Positions 1 through 12,029 of a stretch of DNA of 64,000 nucleotides are shown one piece after another (the first letter of the stretch is position 1; the number at the start of each line of letters is the position of its first letter). This DNA is from Pseudorasbora parva (Eukaryota > Chordata > Actinopteri > Cypriniformes > Gobionidae), in contig NC_090173.1 of NCBI RefSeq assembly GCF_024679245.1, positions 49,516,876-49,580,875 on the forward strand, read 5' to 3'. A model generated the notes under the pieces. It did no database searches and was not told where the DNA came from. It saw only the letters and a list, made by a program, of their open reading frames with translations. The position numbers and the translations under genes are program-made.

Positions 1-1709
1 TAAAATAGAAAAAGAAATATTAAAAAAAAATATTTTCAGCCTGGTACAAATTTTGGTTTTGGTCTACGGCAAATTTTTCTGTGGGGGCTGGATTTTTTTT
101 TATAACTCATACATTTTTTTAAAATAAATTATATAAGCCTTAAAATTCTGCATAATTAAGGGCATGGCCACTTTGATTGACAGGTGATTGCTGTTTGTCT
201 GCTGTCTGTTAGTCATCACGTCAGCTCCGCTCCGCCCACATCCCGCCTCTTTGCCCACTGTCAGTTATCTGGGAGTGACACGCGATGACACACTGCCAAG
301 ATGGCAACGGCCGACTTTTAGGCTTCAAAAACTCTCTTCAGAAACCTACAGATGATGTCACGGACACTACGTAAATATATATTTTTTTTTACAGTCTATG
401 GTGAAATCTTGACTCCTGCAGCTCGTGCTGTATGGAACAAAGCAGATGTTTCAAGTTTATAATTGTAGCATCAGTTGCCCAACTGAACATGGGTTTTATA
501 TATATATAAAAAAAGAAAAACGACAGTGGGGGTGGTGCCATGGTGCCAAGTTATATAAGTGTATGTCTGAACACCGTGTAACACTGGTAACGCATACAGC
601 AGCACTGAACATCAGCTTGCCAGTGAACTGTCCCTCAACAAACTGGGAAGTGTCTGGAGCATAGCACCACTTTCATGGCTGGGTGAGGCCTTCCTTTAGT
701 CTGCAGAGCCGCAGGAAATACTGCATGCCTTATTCATACCCCTGAGCTGCTCTTCTATCAAACTGACAGATGTGTCGAGGCAGAGAGAAGACTGCTGCTA
801 CTGTCTGCTCACTCACCAGACAGCAAAGCAGAGTTCAAAACAACCTATCCTGTCCTACTGTTCCTGTAGGCTGGCTGTAAGTCGTTTTGTGTCAAGACAC
901 ATCCTGTGTCCAAAATTCCATTCAAAAATCAAATAGATACTTATTTTAAAAAAAAAGAAGTATTTTGTATCTAAAAAAAGTTTGTTGTATATAGTATAAA
1001 TGTGTGAAGTATGAATGCAACTACACAGTAGGTGCATTTACATGGAGCACTGTAACAGGTTTAAAAGTCTAATCCGAATCGGTTTAAGAGGAGTGGGATA
1101 AACCTTTTGATGAACCGGTCCAACAACAAATTCCACCATGTAAACGACCTGATCTGATTACTGTGAGTGCATGTCCTTCTGTGACGCGATATGCAGCGCG
1201 CGCCTCCACACCTGAAGAGTGTGCGCCACGCTCACACTAGGCTATAATGATAACGAGTGGTAAATGTTTTATTTCGTAACAAGTTCTGAAGATAATGTTG
1301 GATATATATCAATATCGGGTTTTTTTTACTCCCTAATTTCGGTATCGGCATTGGCACCCAAAAACCAATATCGATCGGGAGATTCAGTGAGAAAGCGTTT
1401 GAACTTGCCACAGCATTAATAACATCACTAGTGCCAAATCTAGTGAGAAGATTTCAAATTTAGCACAGAATTCTGTTATAAACCATATTAGATCAAACAG
1501 CACTGTCGGGGAAACCAGGAGAAACATCGTGCCATGAGTGAACAAGTTAAAGAAGGCTTTTAAATCAATCCACAAAACACCAACATTCACCTCATATTTA
1601 ATGTATCTATGTAACCATGGTATTGTGACAGAAATAGTTGAATGTTTTTATAATAACCAGCATCATTCACTACAACTAACTTTTTTAATAACCTTTTTTT
1701 ATCTTGCAT

Positions 1710-1958
1710 TAAAGCTGTAGTTAACTGGCTTTTTTATTTTTTATACTGTTGTCTGAGGTCAACTTTGCAATGACGTTTGCATGGTTGTTACATTCAAAAA
1801 CATCATAACTAATAAGTAATAGGCTATTCTCTACACTGGTTTTGAGGCTCTCTCCTGAACTTTCGGTTTTGATGGGCGTACCGCACTGGAGAATTGGAAG
1901 TAAACGCCCACGGCTAGGATTGGATAAGATTAGCATATTTAATGAGCTCCAGCTCCCC
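1710..1958 (+). repeat. Interspersed repeat, copy A
   Basis: About 250 bp that recurs in the same orientation at 38,409-38,655. Shared landmarks include the run around 'catcataactaataagtaa' and the end 'gcatatttaatgagct'. The two copies differ by scattered substitutions and small indels, so they are old dispersed copies. No coding potential is seen and the class is not determined. Confidence 0.75.
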
Positions 1959-2633
1959 TGTTAGTTCACATGAGGGAGGGATTGTTTTGAAAGCGGCAAC
2001 CAAATAATTCTCTGACGGGGCTCAGTCTCAAAATGTATTTATCAAATCGATTAATTTTTTTAATAACTTGGCCCGCCCGATCGACGGATATAAGCGCAAA
2101 CCACCAACGTGTATGCGCTCTTCAAACATCAAGTCAAGAGAGTGAACAACGGAGATCAAGAAATGAATGTTATTTCACTATTTAAGATTCACCGGCCTGC
2201 CAACAAGCTTACATTTTGGTAGCTTGTCTAAAAAACACACAGCTCCGGGACATTGTGCTTTGCAAGCTCTGGGAGTCTGATCCCGAATCGCAATGAACCG
2301 ACAAATAAGGGATTCTCCAGCTTATGACAGCGTGCTAAGGTATGTTCTGTTAGACATGTACACATAAATAAATACGATCTGCAACAATGCAATACTATCA
2401 CATAAAACATGTTTTACTCACATAAGTGTGTTGCACCATTCCTGTCGGATCCAATATAGACCGAACACGAACAGCATTGTGTTTTAATCTCAATATGTCT
2501 GCAAATCCCGTGTCGACCTGTATTGTTTATAAACGATTTTCTAGCTATCTTCAGCAATTCAGTGGGCGGGACTACAGAAGCAGGTGTACATTTATCTGTA
2601 AAGGTGGCGTCTCCCCCTTCTAATACGTCATTT

Positions 2634-2817
2634 GGTGCATTTACATGCCCTTTCTTACGCCGATTATGCCTAATAAGCCGACAATGAACATGGTCAAGTA
2701 TACGCGGTAACCCATTTTATTTTATCGGAGTAAGGTCATAAACAGCATAAGCATAAACCGCTCAGGACAAGTAGTTTTTGCCTCTTATCCCGATTTCACA
2801 CTGCATGTAAATGCATT
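2634..2817. repeat. Possible short MITE with TIR-like ends
   Basis: Begins with GGTGCATTTACATG and ends with the near inverse CATGTAAATGCATT, giving a roughly 185-bp non-coding unit. The same left-end motif also occurs near 1,030, so a larger composite element is possible. Confidence 0.35.
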
Positions 2818-4583
2818 AACCTTCTTTCTGTTGGCTTATTGAAGTGTGCATGTGTGATAGGTGACAAAAACACAAACTTTGAGCAGATTTAAATGCATCC
2901 AGACAGAGCGAGCTAGTGTTTTGCATGAAATAAGGACATATATCACAAACAAACGGAGACTCAGAAAATTGTAAAGATGTGTTCTCTTCTCATGCAGCAG
3001 AAGTAGAAGAGGTTCAGTCAAAACACTTCATCTGTAACTGCATGAGGGATGATATGAGCCGTGAATCTCCCACTGACACGCTTTATTTAACATCACAACT
3101 GACGTAACATTCGGAAAACTCTGAGTCTGATATACAGAGATTATTATTTTTGACGTCACTACAAGGAAATAACCCGGTTTATTAATAAAGTCATGTAAAC
3201 GTGGTTTACTTGCATTGTCAGTTTACTGGTTTTCATGTAAACGGGGAAAACTGGTTATTTCAATAAGCTGATATTTGTGAGTTATCAGCTTACTGGTGTG
3301 CCTGTAAACGCACACATTGATTTGACAGCCTCATTTTCTGGGCCTGGTGTCTATAAAAGCTTTTCTTTTACTAACAAGGAAGTTTTAGCTCTGAAACTTA
3401 CAGGATATTCTTATAATATTACCATGACCTTTTATATATCAAAAGCTCAAGGGAAAGTTGATTTCTCAATTCATCACACCTTTAATATCACACTGCTGTC
3501 AACTAAGCTTAACTCCTCCAGAATATTCTTTAATCAGTGACTTTTAATGGAAAATCCTTTAGTAATCTCTTCAAGAAGATTTGTGGGGAGGAAGAAAGGA
3601 GGCAATAAGTAAACAAACAAGAGAAAGAAAATAAAAATGGGACTATATTGTATGCTAGAAAATGCTACAGGTGTAGAGAAAGCAAGTGGAAGAGAGGCAA
3701 GACACATGGCTGAGTTCAGCCCTGCGGCGGCAGACGCCGAAAGCTCAGTCCAGCTGGTCTGAAAGTCCAAGGATCACGTGGACTCATACGGCCATACAGT
3801 CACACACATTTGAGACCTGAACAGCTCACCCTGACCTGGCTAATGCTAATCTGCTGAATATACAGTGATTCATAAACAAATGACGCTTTATTGATTCTTA
3901 AAGAACCAGTTCTTTTAATTAACAGGTCAAAACGTTTTACAAATTTGAATAATGCACTCCAACAAATGCATCACTTATTAAACTAGCCAGTATTTTTTTT
4001 TGCTGTTATAGTATTTATTAATATTTTCAATTAGCTTTACTTATTATTTATTTTCAGCTTTTTTTTAAAAAAGAGCCACAAAACGATGGTGGATGACATT
4101 AAAGAATGGCTTTTTTTAAATTGTCATTCTTTAAATTGAACAATTTATTAAAAGTTTAAAGTATACTTCAATATAAATAGATAAAAAAACACAATTTACT
4201 TAAATTCAAAGTAAAAGCTAAAGCCACCTAACCCAACTACAATAGGCCTTATTTAACACTAAATAACAGCACTAATACTAGTGATATTACAGCACTAATA
4301 ACATTACAGGGTATATGCAGGAATCCTGAAGTTAATTTCAATACCTTTTTAAGACTTTTTAAAGACCTTCTCAAAATATTTTAAGACTCCATCGCACTTC
4401 AAGTTCTAATCGGCAACAAACCTTTAACTTAATAATAAACAGTTGTAGTCGAATGTAGACTTTAAATCTCTATCGTAGGCCAATTTCGTATCGTTTATAT
4501 TGCATATCTGTTTCGCAACATAAGGAGGGCGACACATTCCCTAACTGCGCATTTCGCAAAATACATGACGTCACCCGTAGACG

Positions 4584-5698
4584 GCGCGCACCAGGGATGG
4601 AAATTAACTTTTTTTAAAGTCTACCACTCAATGTTTTTACAGCCACTTTTTTGTTTTTAACTGACAATGTGTAACTGCATGTGAAAATTAATACTACAAG
4701 CTCTACAATACTTAAGAAGTTTATTTAATCTCAAGTCTCAATGAAATACTGACATTTTCTCTTTCTCGCTTATACACACACAAAACATGAACTGATATAC
4801 ATTTCATTAAATAAGTAGGGCTCTGTGTGCTCTTTTTTTACCTGGATGAGGCATTTGGAAGATTTGCGGTCTTTTATGGCTTCCAGTTTTATGGTTTTTA
4901 GTCCCAACAAAGAAAGCGTGTTGATAACACACCGAGCAGAACATTGTCAGTAGGGATGCACCAAAATAAAAAATCTTGGCCGAAACCAAAGCCAAAAACC
5001 GGAAAATAAAATTCAAACTAAAATGTTTAACTCGACCTCACTCATGTGTTCATTAAATAATAATGTACAGGCCTACTGGCCTGCAGAGAAGGACAGAAAC
5101 TGAATAATGTAATCAAATGTAAAATAACTGCATATTTAACTGTTTAAATGAAAGATTAATCCTTATTAAACATATAAAAGCTATTCAATCAAGAGCATTG
5201 TTTAATGTCAAACTAAATATAAGGACATCACTCAGGCAGCAGTAAAGGCCACTGCGCCTTTAAGAGCTGAGGCAGGGATATGCTCGTCTTTCTCGACTGT
5301 GCATACTATACAGTTCACTTGAGGCATATTCAGACTATGTCTGCTTGGATACTCATCAAGATGGACATGTTGACATACTTCTTGTGTGAGTTTGTCCGTT
5401 TAAGTGCAAGACTTGAAAGACAACTCAATATTGGCGCGCTGTGAGACTCGCGCGCGCTCTCGGATGATGCTCAGCGCCAGATCTTCCCTCAGCGCGCGCG
5501 AGTCTCACAGCGCGTCTTCACGCGAGTGATGACGGAGAAAACGACTGGTCATATGCGCACATACGGCAGCACTCGCATGCATTGAACAAAGTTTACATAG
5601 AGGTGAAACAGCTCGGTAGGTGAAGCGAGTTTACCGCCACAACTCAAAATCAGCCGCATTTGGCTGGTGGCGGTGCTAATTTACATCCCTGGTGCGCG
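4584..5698. mobile_element. hAT-like non-autonomous element (inner)
   Basis: The terminal inverted repeats read GCGCGCACCAGGGATGGAAA on the left and the inverse, ending CATCCCTGGTGCGCGC, on the right. The CAGGGATG core is hAT-like. It contains a further fragment near 4,951 ('tagggatgcaccaaaat', a common fish hAT end) and a GC-rich core at 5,225-5,610 that is shared with an unrelated element at 10,505-10,870. No transposase is visible. Confidence 0.65.
5225..5610 (+). repeat. GC-rich core shared between two transposons (copy 1)
   Basis: About 380 bp homologous, in inverted orientation, to 10,505-10,870. It contains repeated CGCGCG tracts, 'gtgagactcgcgcgcg' and its inverse, and a short open stretch after an ATG at about 5,368 reading MLTYFLCEFVRLSARLER. 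The two copies sit in elements with different termini, which suggests captured host sequence or an element nested in both. Confidence 0.6.
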
Positions 5699-6006
5699 CG
5701 CTCCCAGCCGATCTCAGACTGAGCGCCCCGTTGTTTTTTAATACTTACGGGGATGAAAATAAATATATTCATAAATACGTTTTGGAGTCAAACTCTTTTG
5801 ACAAAGCTTGAACAAAATTCTTTCAAAATTTAAGACTTTATAAAGCCGTGATAAGACTTTTTAATACTTTATAAGGGTCTTAAATTTCCCAAAATTGATT
5901 TATCACCTTTTAAGACTTTTCAAGACCCCGCGGATACCCTGCATTAATGAAGTCTTTATTCTTGGTCTGCTACAAACCAGATTCAGTACAGCATTATTTT
6001 CTCATT

Positions 6007-6496
6007 AAAGGGGCAGTTCACCCAAAAATGAAATTGATGTCATTAACTCCTCACCCTAATGTCGTTCCTCAACCCATAAGACCTCCGTTCATCTTCAGAA
6101 CACAGTTTAAGATATTTTATATTAGTCAGAGAGAGTATGGAAGTGAATACGGTCCATGTCCAGAAAGGGAATAAAAACATCATCAAATTCGTCCGGACAC
6201 CAGTTAGTTCATTAGAATCTCTTGAAGCATCGAAAATACATTTTGGTCCAAAAATAACAAGAAAACTAATTCAGATTGCGTGTCAAACTGTCTCATATGG
6301 ACTACTTTGATGATGTTTTTATTCCCTTTCTGGACATGGACAGTACAGTGTGTATACACTTGCATACGCTCTCGGACTAAATATAAAATATCTTTAACTG
6401 TGTTCCGAAGATGAACGGAGGTCTTACGGGTGTGGATCGACATTATAGGGTGAGTCAATAATGACACAAATTTCATTTTTGGGTGAACTAACCCTT
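6007..6496. mobile_element. MITE with 'cagttcacccaaaaatgaa' ends
   Basis: The left end 'aaaggggcagttcaccc' is matched at the right by the inverse 'gggtgaactaaccctt', and the adjacent 'aaaaatgaaatt' is also mirrored. The element is about 490 bp with no ORF of note. Related elements occur at 11,757-12,029, 33,966-34,322 and, as a left end, near 27,236. This is one of the commonest repeat types in cyprinid genomes, a point from general knowledge. Confidence 0.75.
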
Positions 6497-8921
6497 AAAT
6501 ATGACCATATTCTCTGGCTAAATATTGTAGAACGCATCGCCTTTTTGTTTCCATGGCAAAGCGTTGTGCTTACATGACACACAGCAGCCGCAATAGCGCT
6601 GTATGAGAGCTCAGCTCTATCATTGTTTACCCATGTTAAAAACTTGTTACCCATGTCATGAGCTATCTGATATCCTGATTTTAAAATATGTGTAAGTGAA
6701 TGTGTTTTGTCATAATGATCATGCTAGTTGATCTATAATGGGCACTGCCATTTTAGGCTAGTTTGCCCCTCAGAGAATCGCATCTGCCAGATTTACATCA
6801 CGTAAATTCATCCTCGTCTCACGAAATACATGAAAGTAAGTAATAGAATAGAACTATATAGTAACTCATATAACGTGTGTCTGATATGAATAAAACACAG
6901 AAAGGAGTTATTGCCACTTCCATAGACATCAGCATGTTTTGCTGCTACGTATGTGCATTTAAATTAAATGTCTGAAACCTAAAATAAACATGATGTGGTT
7001 GAAAACACTGAATCGATGCACGAAAGCACGTCTAATGGCACCGAAATGAGGAACCGAAATCTGCGTTCTGATTCGGTCCAGTACATAGTGGTTGTATAGG
7101 TACCGGTGCTATGTTGGCGCCGGGTTTTGGTATCCAACCCTAATTTTGAGTATCACGACAAAGCATGCTGGGAAATAGAAATCCCAGCTCAGTTTCAGCT
7201 AAATTTAAGTTGGTCTTAAATGAAAAGAAACAAGTTCATAAAACTCAGTCATAGTTGTCAGAAGAACTCAACTGCACGCATACCAGAAAAAGTAGAAGAA
7301 GATGATGAGTGTAAACAATATTGCTGGTGTTGCAAAAAGAATTTAAGGATTGTGTAGCAAAACAAATATATATAACACTGAACACAGGTCATTTCAGTAC
7401 TTCCGGTTACTGAACAATGAGTTTGTAACATGTTATATGTATAGGGTATAGCTCAAGTTTAACTGTATAAAGAATGACAGACTATATCACAAAGAAGTTG
7501 GCTGAGTCATATTTTGGTAAAGCTGAACATTTTAGCAAACACTTCAGGTTCCTCATTAATAAATGACTCATTACGTGGATTCTGTGATTTCCTTCCTTAA
7601 AAGTTCATGCCTCGGTTGGGCCAGTTATCAGGCCTGATTCTGAACAACACCCATTTAGGTCTAACAGGAGGGGAGGAAACCTTTTTACCATCATCCTTTA
7701 ACCTCTCTGACGACAAACACTATAATTGTGTCAGCAACCTCAGAGAACTTCAGCAGGTGGCTAAAACTGGTAGCCAGAAATGTCTGAGGAAACTGGTACA
7801 TCAGTACTAATCTATTATTCAAACTATTACAAAAAACAATACCAGTATGACAAACTCAGTTTGATACTCATATTCAAGTCACATGTGAGAAAACTGCAAT
7901 GATCTTAAGAAATATAGTTTTTGTTGTAGTTACTGTTGACGTTTGTTGTTGTGTCAACCATTTCGGAGGTGCTACTTTTTAATGACACAGGAAATGAATC
8001 ATGAACTGTGAATTTGTGTTGCCCATAAACGATCACTGTAGTTTCCCTCACTCATACTAAAGCCCTATTCAGACAGGACTAGTTTTCTAAACAACGTTTC
8101 AGTTACAATTCAGGTCACTCGACAACTGATTTCCGGACGGGACTAAGATTTCCTAGTTTAAAACACAGGCAGTGTGTGTTTTCAAGTTGTGGGCGTCATC
8201 ATCTGCTACTTATAAATTATTCACTAAATTTAAGTTTTAATCAATATTAAAACGCTATTTAATTTAATTCACAGGAGTTTATAGAAGTGGCTGTTTATAA
8301 TGAACACACTGTTAACATCTAAATCGATTTCAACTTCAATACCATCGACTCAAAGAACCATCAAATCAGGAACTTTACGAAACTGCTTCAACAGCAATGG
8401 CAATGCAAGTACTGCCTATTTAAACTAAACAGAGGTTTAAGAAAAGCAGTACAATCCTCCTGAGGTGTTTTGAAAATAACAAGCTAATGGTAAATCACTG
8501 TTTTTCATAACAGATACGGTTCTTCAACCACTTAAAAAGTGCCCTAGAATGAAAAATTGAATTAACCTTGCCATAGTGAAATAATAAGAGTTCAGTACAT
8601 GGATATCACATACTGTGAGTCTCAAACACCATTGCCTCCTACTTATTTAAATCTTGTGCATGAAAAACACAACGGAAAAATAAGTCATTCTCAACCTAAC
8701 GCCAACGGTTACGCAATCGCTGGGATCATTAATATGCACGCCCCCAACATTTGCATCTGTTCGGACATGTTTATTGTCAGGTGAAAATGATCCTTTAAAG
8801 GATCTATTTTGTTACACGCTCTAAGTGCTGTAAATGCTATGGAAGAATTATTTTTCTGTGGCCATGAAAAATACCCTTCTCTTAGAATTAATAATCAATA
8901 CTGAGTGTTCACAGGATGAAC

Positions 8922-8990
<69 letters not shown>
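8922..8990. repeat. (GATT)n microsatellite
   Basis: About 17 uninterrupted tetranucleotide units. The serine/isoleucine/asparagine-rich reading frame across it on the minus strand is an artefact. Confidence 0.95.
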
Positions 8991-9079
8991 TCAATATTAA
9001 TTGCAATATTAATGGAACCCGAAAGCTTACTAATAAAAGACATCTGCTTAACATAAGTACCGTGCAAGAGCCATGCACT

Positions 9080-9110
9080 AAAGAAGAAGAAGAAGAAGAA
9101 GAAGAAGAAA
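9080..9110. repeat. (GAA)n microsatellite
   Basis: About ten trinucleotide units, followed by an A run. Confidence 0.9.
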
Positions 9111-9689
9111 AAAAAGATTTATCTGCCTCGTAATGAAATGCTCATCTGTTGAGATATTGTCCTGTGGTCAGCAGGTCTTATGACCAACAGGCCTGAGGCC
9201 AGAGAAGTGTGTGGTGCTGTAAAGCAGTGAGCCATTGGCTGCAAATTATCAAATCAGAGTAGTGATAAAGCAATTCACCCTCTTATACTCATGATGCTGT
9301 GAAGACAGAGATTTCTTTCACTCATCTAAACATTTTATTTAATCTTTTCCTAAACCTGTAATTTTCTCACATTTTACAGGGTGATAATAATCAATTTATG
9401 TGAAGTTGTGAACCTGGTGTAAGGTGTTATTTTAAGAAGTAGATTGAAAACAATATACAGTTGATTAAATTTTTTTAAATATAATAAACAAATTGCAATA
9501 TAGTGGCTATGCATTCATTTCTGGGTTTGCATACAATAAAAAAGGTACAAAAGCTGTCACTGGGGCAGTACCTCCTTTTCAAAAGCTGCACTTTTGTTCT
9601 TAAAGGTGCATATTGGTACCTTAAATATCCATATTAGAACCTACATTTTACATTATTGTTCCCACATTTAACAAAATGCACCACCCCAG

Positions 9690-11507
9690 GCCATCCTTAA
9701 AAATATTCTTGTTTGCCGTAACCCGACCGACCCTGTCAATTTAGGGCCGACTCAATTTTTAATTTTTTTTCCCTTTTAGTCCGACCGACTTGCCGGTTGT
9801 AAATTGGCTTTAAGACCGACCAATTTCTTTTTTTACTTTTCAAACAACTAATACAACAGTAATAAAATAATATGAATTATATTTTAGTAAGTATTATAAA
9901 TGTATTAATTGCCTGGGCCATACAAACGAAGGCTACGTTCTTTCGTTTATAGAAAAACCTGTGACGTCATCTGTGTTTACACTATGGTTAACGGATGTCA
10001 CACTATGGCCAGCACGTGCGTTCGTTTCGGCTCGGGTCGGCTCATACTCTCATTCACTGTAACGTTAGACTGTTAAAGCCCTGTCGGAGATTTCGCCGCA
10101 TTGTGTGACAGGAGTCAGGACCATGGACACGTTACACACACCAGGCAAGTGCACTGCAGAGGGGAGGGCTTTGAGCCCCTGCCCTTTTTGAAAATGAATC
10201 AAAAGTGCCCCACTCAACATTTATCATTACTATATTGTGGCGAATAAAACAGATTTTGAATTATAATTAATATAACAACGTGTACAAAACAGTAACAAAT
10301 GGCGGAAAAGCCGTTTATCTTGTCTCTGTCAGTCTGAAATGTCGTTGTCCTAACGCGTTGCTATGGGTAGCGTGTGTTCTGCTCGAACCCAGCGCGTGGT
10401 GGGAGCGGCGGCACTGGTTGTAACTTGAAAAATAATGCTTTATGTATGGTTCTGTCGATGGATACACGTGCACTACAACAGCGATAATAAAAGAAAACGT
10501 GGGCAAAACGGTCTATCTTTGTAAACTGTGTTCAATGCATGCGAGTGCTGCCGTATGACCAGTCATTTTCGCCATCATCACTCAGTATTTTCGCCAGAAG
10601 ACGCGAATGAGAACCCTCTGCAGTGAGAGAAGATCTGTCTCTGTGCGCAGCGCGCGCACGTCTCACAGCGCACAAATATTGAGTTCTTTCAAGTCTTGCG
10701 TTTGAACGGATAAACTCACACAAAAAGTATGTCAACATGTCGATCTTGATGAGTATCCATCAGACAGTCTGTATATGCCTTAAGAGAACTTTATACAGTT
10801 GAGAAAGACGATGCATATCTCTGTATTAGGTCTTAAAGGGGCAGTAGCCTTTACTGCTGTCTGTCAAACAAAAGATAAGGACTCACTCACTGCTCTTGAT
10901 TGAATAGCTGGTTATAGCTACTTAATTAATTGAATTCATAAAAACAACTTTTTGTTTTTAATATTCAAATGCACTAGTCTATATCACCAGATGCGTTGGT
11001 CTGGCAAGAAGTGCAAGCCACTTCAGAGACACAGATAGTTGCGTGTTCTGAGTTAACACAATCGAGCGTAAAAATAAGAAACATATCACGGGAAAATACT
11101 AAAACGGGAAGACAGCGGGAAAAGAGCTAAAATACGTGAGAAACCCGGAAAAAAAGGTAGGGTTGACAGCTATGAGTCAATGACAGCTAGCGGTGGTTGG
11201 ACCCTTTTCTTAAAGAATGCACCTGAAATTTATGCAATAAACATGTTTTTGACAAATATTTCAATTTGTTTGTGGTCTATATAGCCTGCAATTAGCCTAC
11301 ACGCCCGAAGGCACGGCTTGAAGACCCAGTCAGTGATGTCACGATATGCCAATTTGTTTAAATTCATACCTACGTAATCACCATCACCAAAAATGTACTT
11401 TTTTTTTTGTATTAAAATTTGAAGAAAAAAAAATATAGACCTACCTACCGACCCTTTTTTTTTTTTTTTTTACTGTTACTGCAAACCAAAATATTTTTAA
11501 GGATGGC
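9690..11507. mobile_element. Non-autonomous DNA element nested in a MITE
   Basis: The terminal inverted repeats GCCATCCTTAAAAATATT and AATATTTTTAAGGATGGC are perfect over 18 bp. The insertion is flanked by a 5-bp direct repeat CCCAG (9,685-9,689 and 11,508-11,512), consistent with a target-site duplication, inside the outer MITE. The interior is about 1.8 kb without a transposase-like ORF and holds the GC-rich core at 10,505-10,870. The superfamily is not determined. Confidence 0.7.
10505..10870 (-). repeat. GC-rich core shared between two transposons (copy 2)
   Basis: Homologous on the minus strand to 5,225-5,610. Landmarks such as 'gatactcatcaagat', 'acatgttgacatactt' and 'aagacttgaaaga' are present in both, in the same order. 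It lies inside an element whose termini are unrelated to those around copy 1. A corresponding open stretch beginning MLTYFLCEFIRSNARLER is present on the minus strand near 10,738. Confidence 0.6.
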
Positions 11508-11756
11508 CCCAGTAACAGCTTTTGTACCTTTTTTTCTGAGAGTGTATTTGCATAGAGTAACTCTCATTCTTTAACCTCTCGATACGTTCCCACAATGGAT
11601 TTTCTGCCCGGCATATTACCACATGGACAAGCCGTGTTAGTGACCTGTCCTGCATATCCTATGGTGTTTTTTTGGATTTGCGACTAACCAACTGATCCAT
11701 TCTGTTGACTAAACCTCTTCTCGCTGACTAACATACAACAATTATTAATTGAACCT

Positions 11757-12029
11757 GAAAGGGACAGTTCAACCAAAAAGAACAATTCTGTCATAGTTTA
11801 CTCACCCTCAAGTTGTTCTATAACCTGAATGAATTTCTTTCTTCTGCTGAACAAAAACAGAAGACATTTTGAAAAATGTTCCATATTATGGAAGTAAATA
11901 TGGTCCATCAACTGTTTGGTTCCCCATATTCTTCAAAATATCTTCTTTTGTGTTCAACAGAAAAAATTATGCAGGTTTAGAACAATTTGAAGGCAGAATT
12001 GCCATGTTTTTGGGTGAACTATCACTTTA
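11757..12029. mobile_element. MITE related to the 'cagttcaccc' family
   Basis: Starts with 'aaagggacagttcaaccaaa' and ends with 'tttttgggtgaactatcact', an imperfect inverted pair. It is about 270 bp and non-coding. Confidence 0.65.

Larger units (their letters stand above)
4307..5941. mobile_element. hAT-like non-autonomous element (outer of a nest)
   Basis: The left end CAGGGTATATGCAGG and the right end, whose reverse complement is CAGGGTATCCGCGGG, are inverted. Just inside both ends is AT-rich sequence with repeated 'aagacttttt' motifs, also in inverse orientation. CAGGGT-type ends are characteristic of hAT elements. No transposase ORF is visible. I could not find a matching 8-bp target duplication. 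A second element (4,584-5,698) is inserted inside. Confidence 0.65.
9541..11534. mobile_element. Outer DNA element split by a nested insertion
   Basis: The left end 'ggtacaaaagctgtcactgg' is matched at the right, near 11,510-11,529, by its inverse with one mismatch. Only about 170 bp of this element are its own; the rest is the insertion at 9,690-11,507. It was therefore a short MITE before being interrupted close to its right terminus. Confidence 0.7.
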
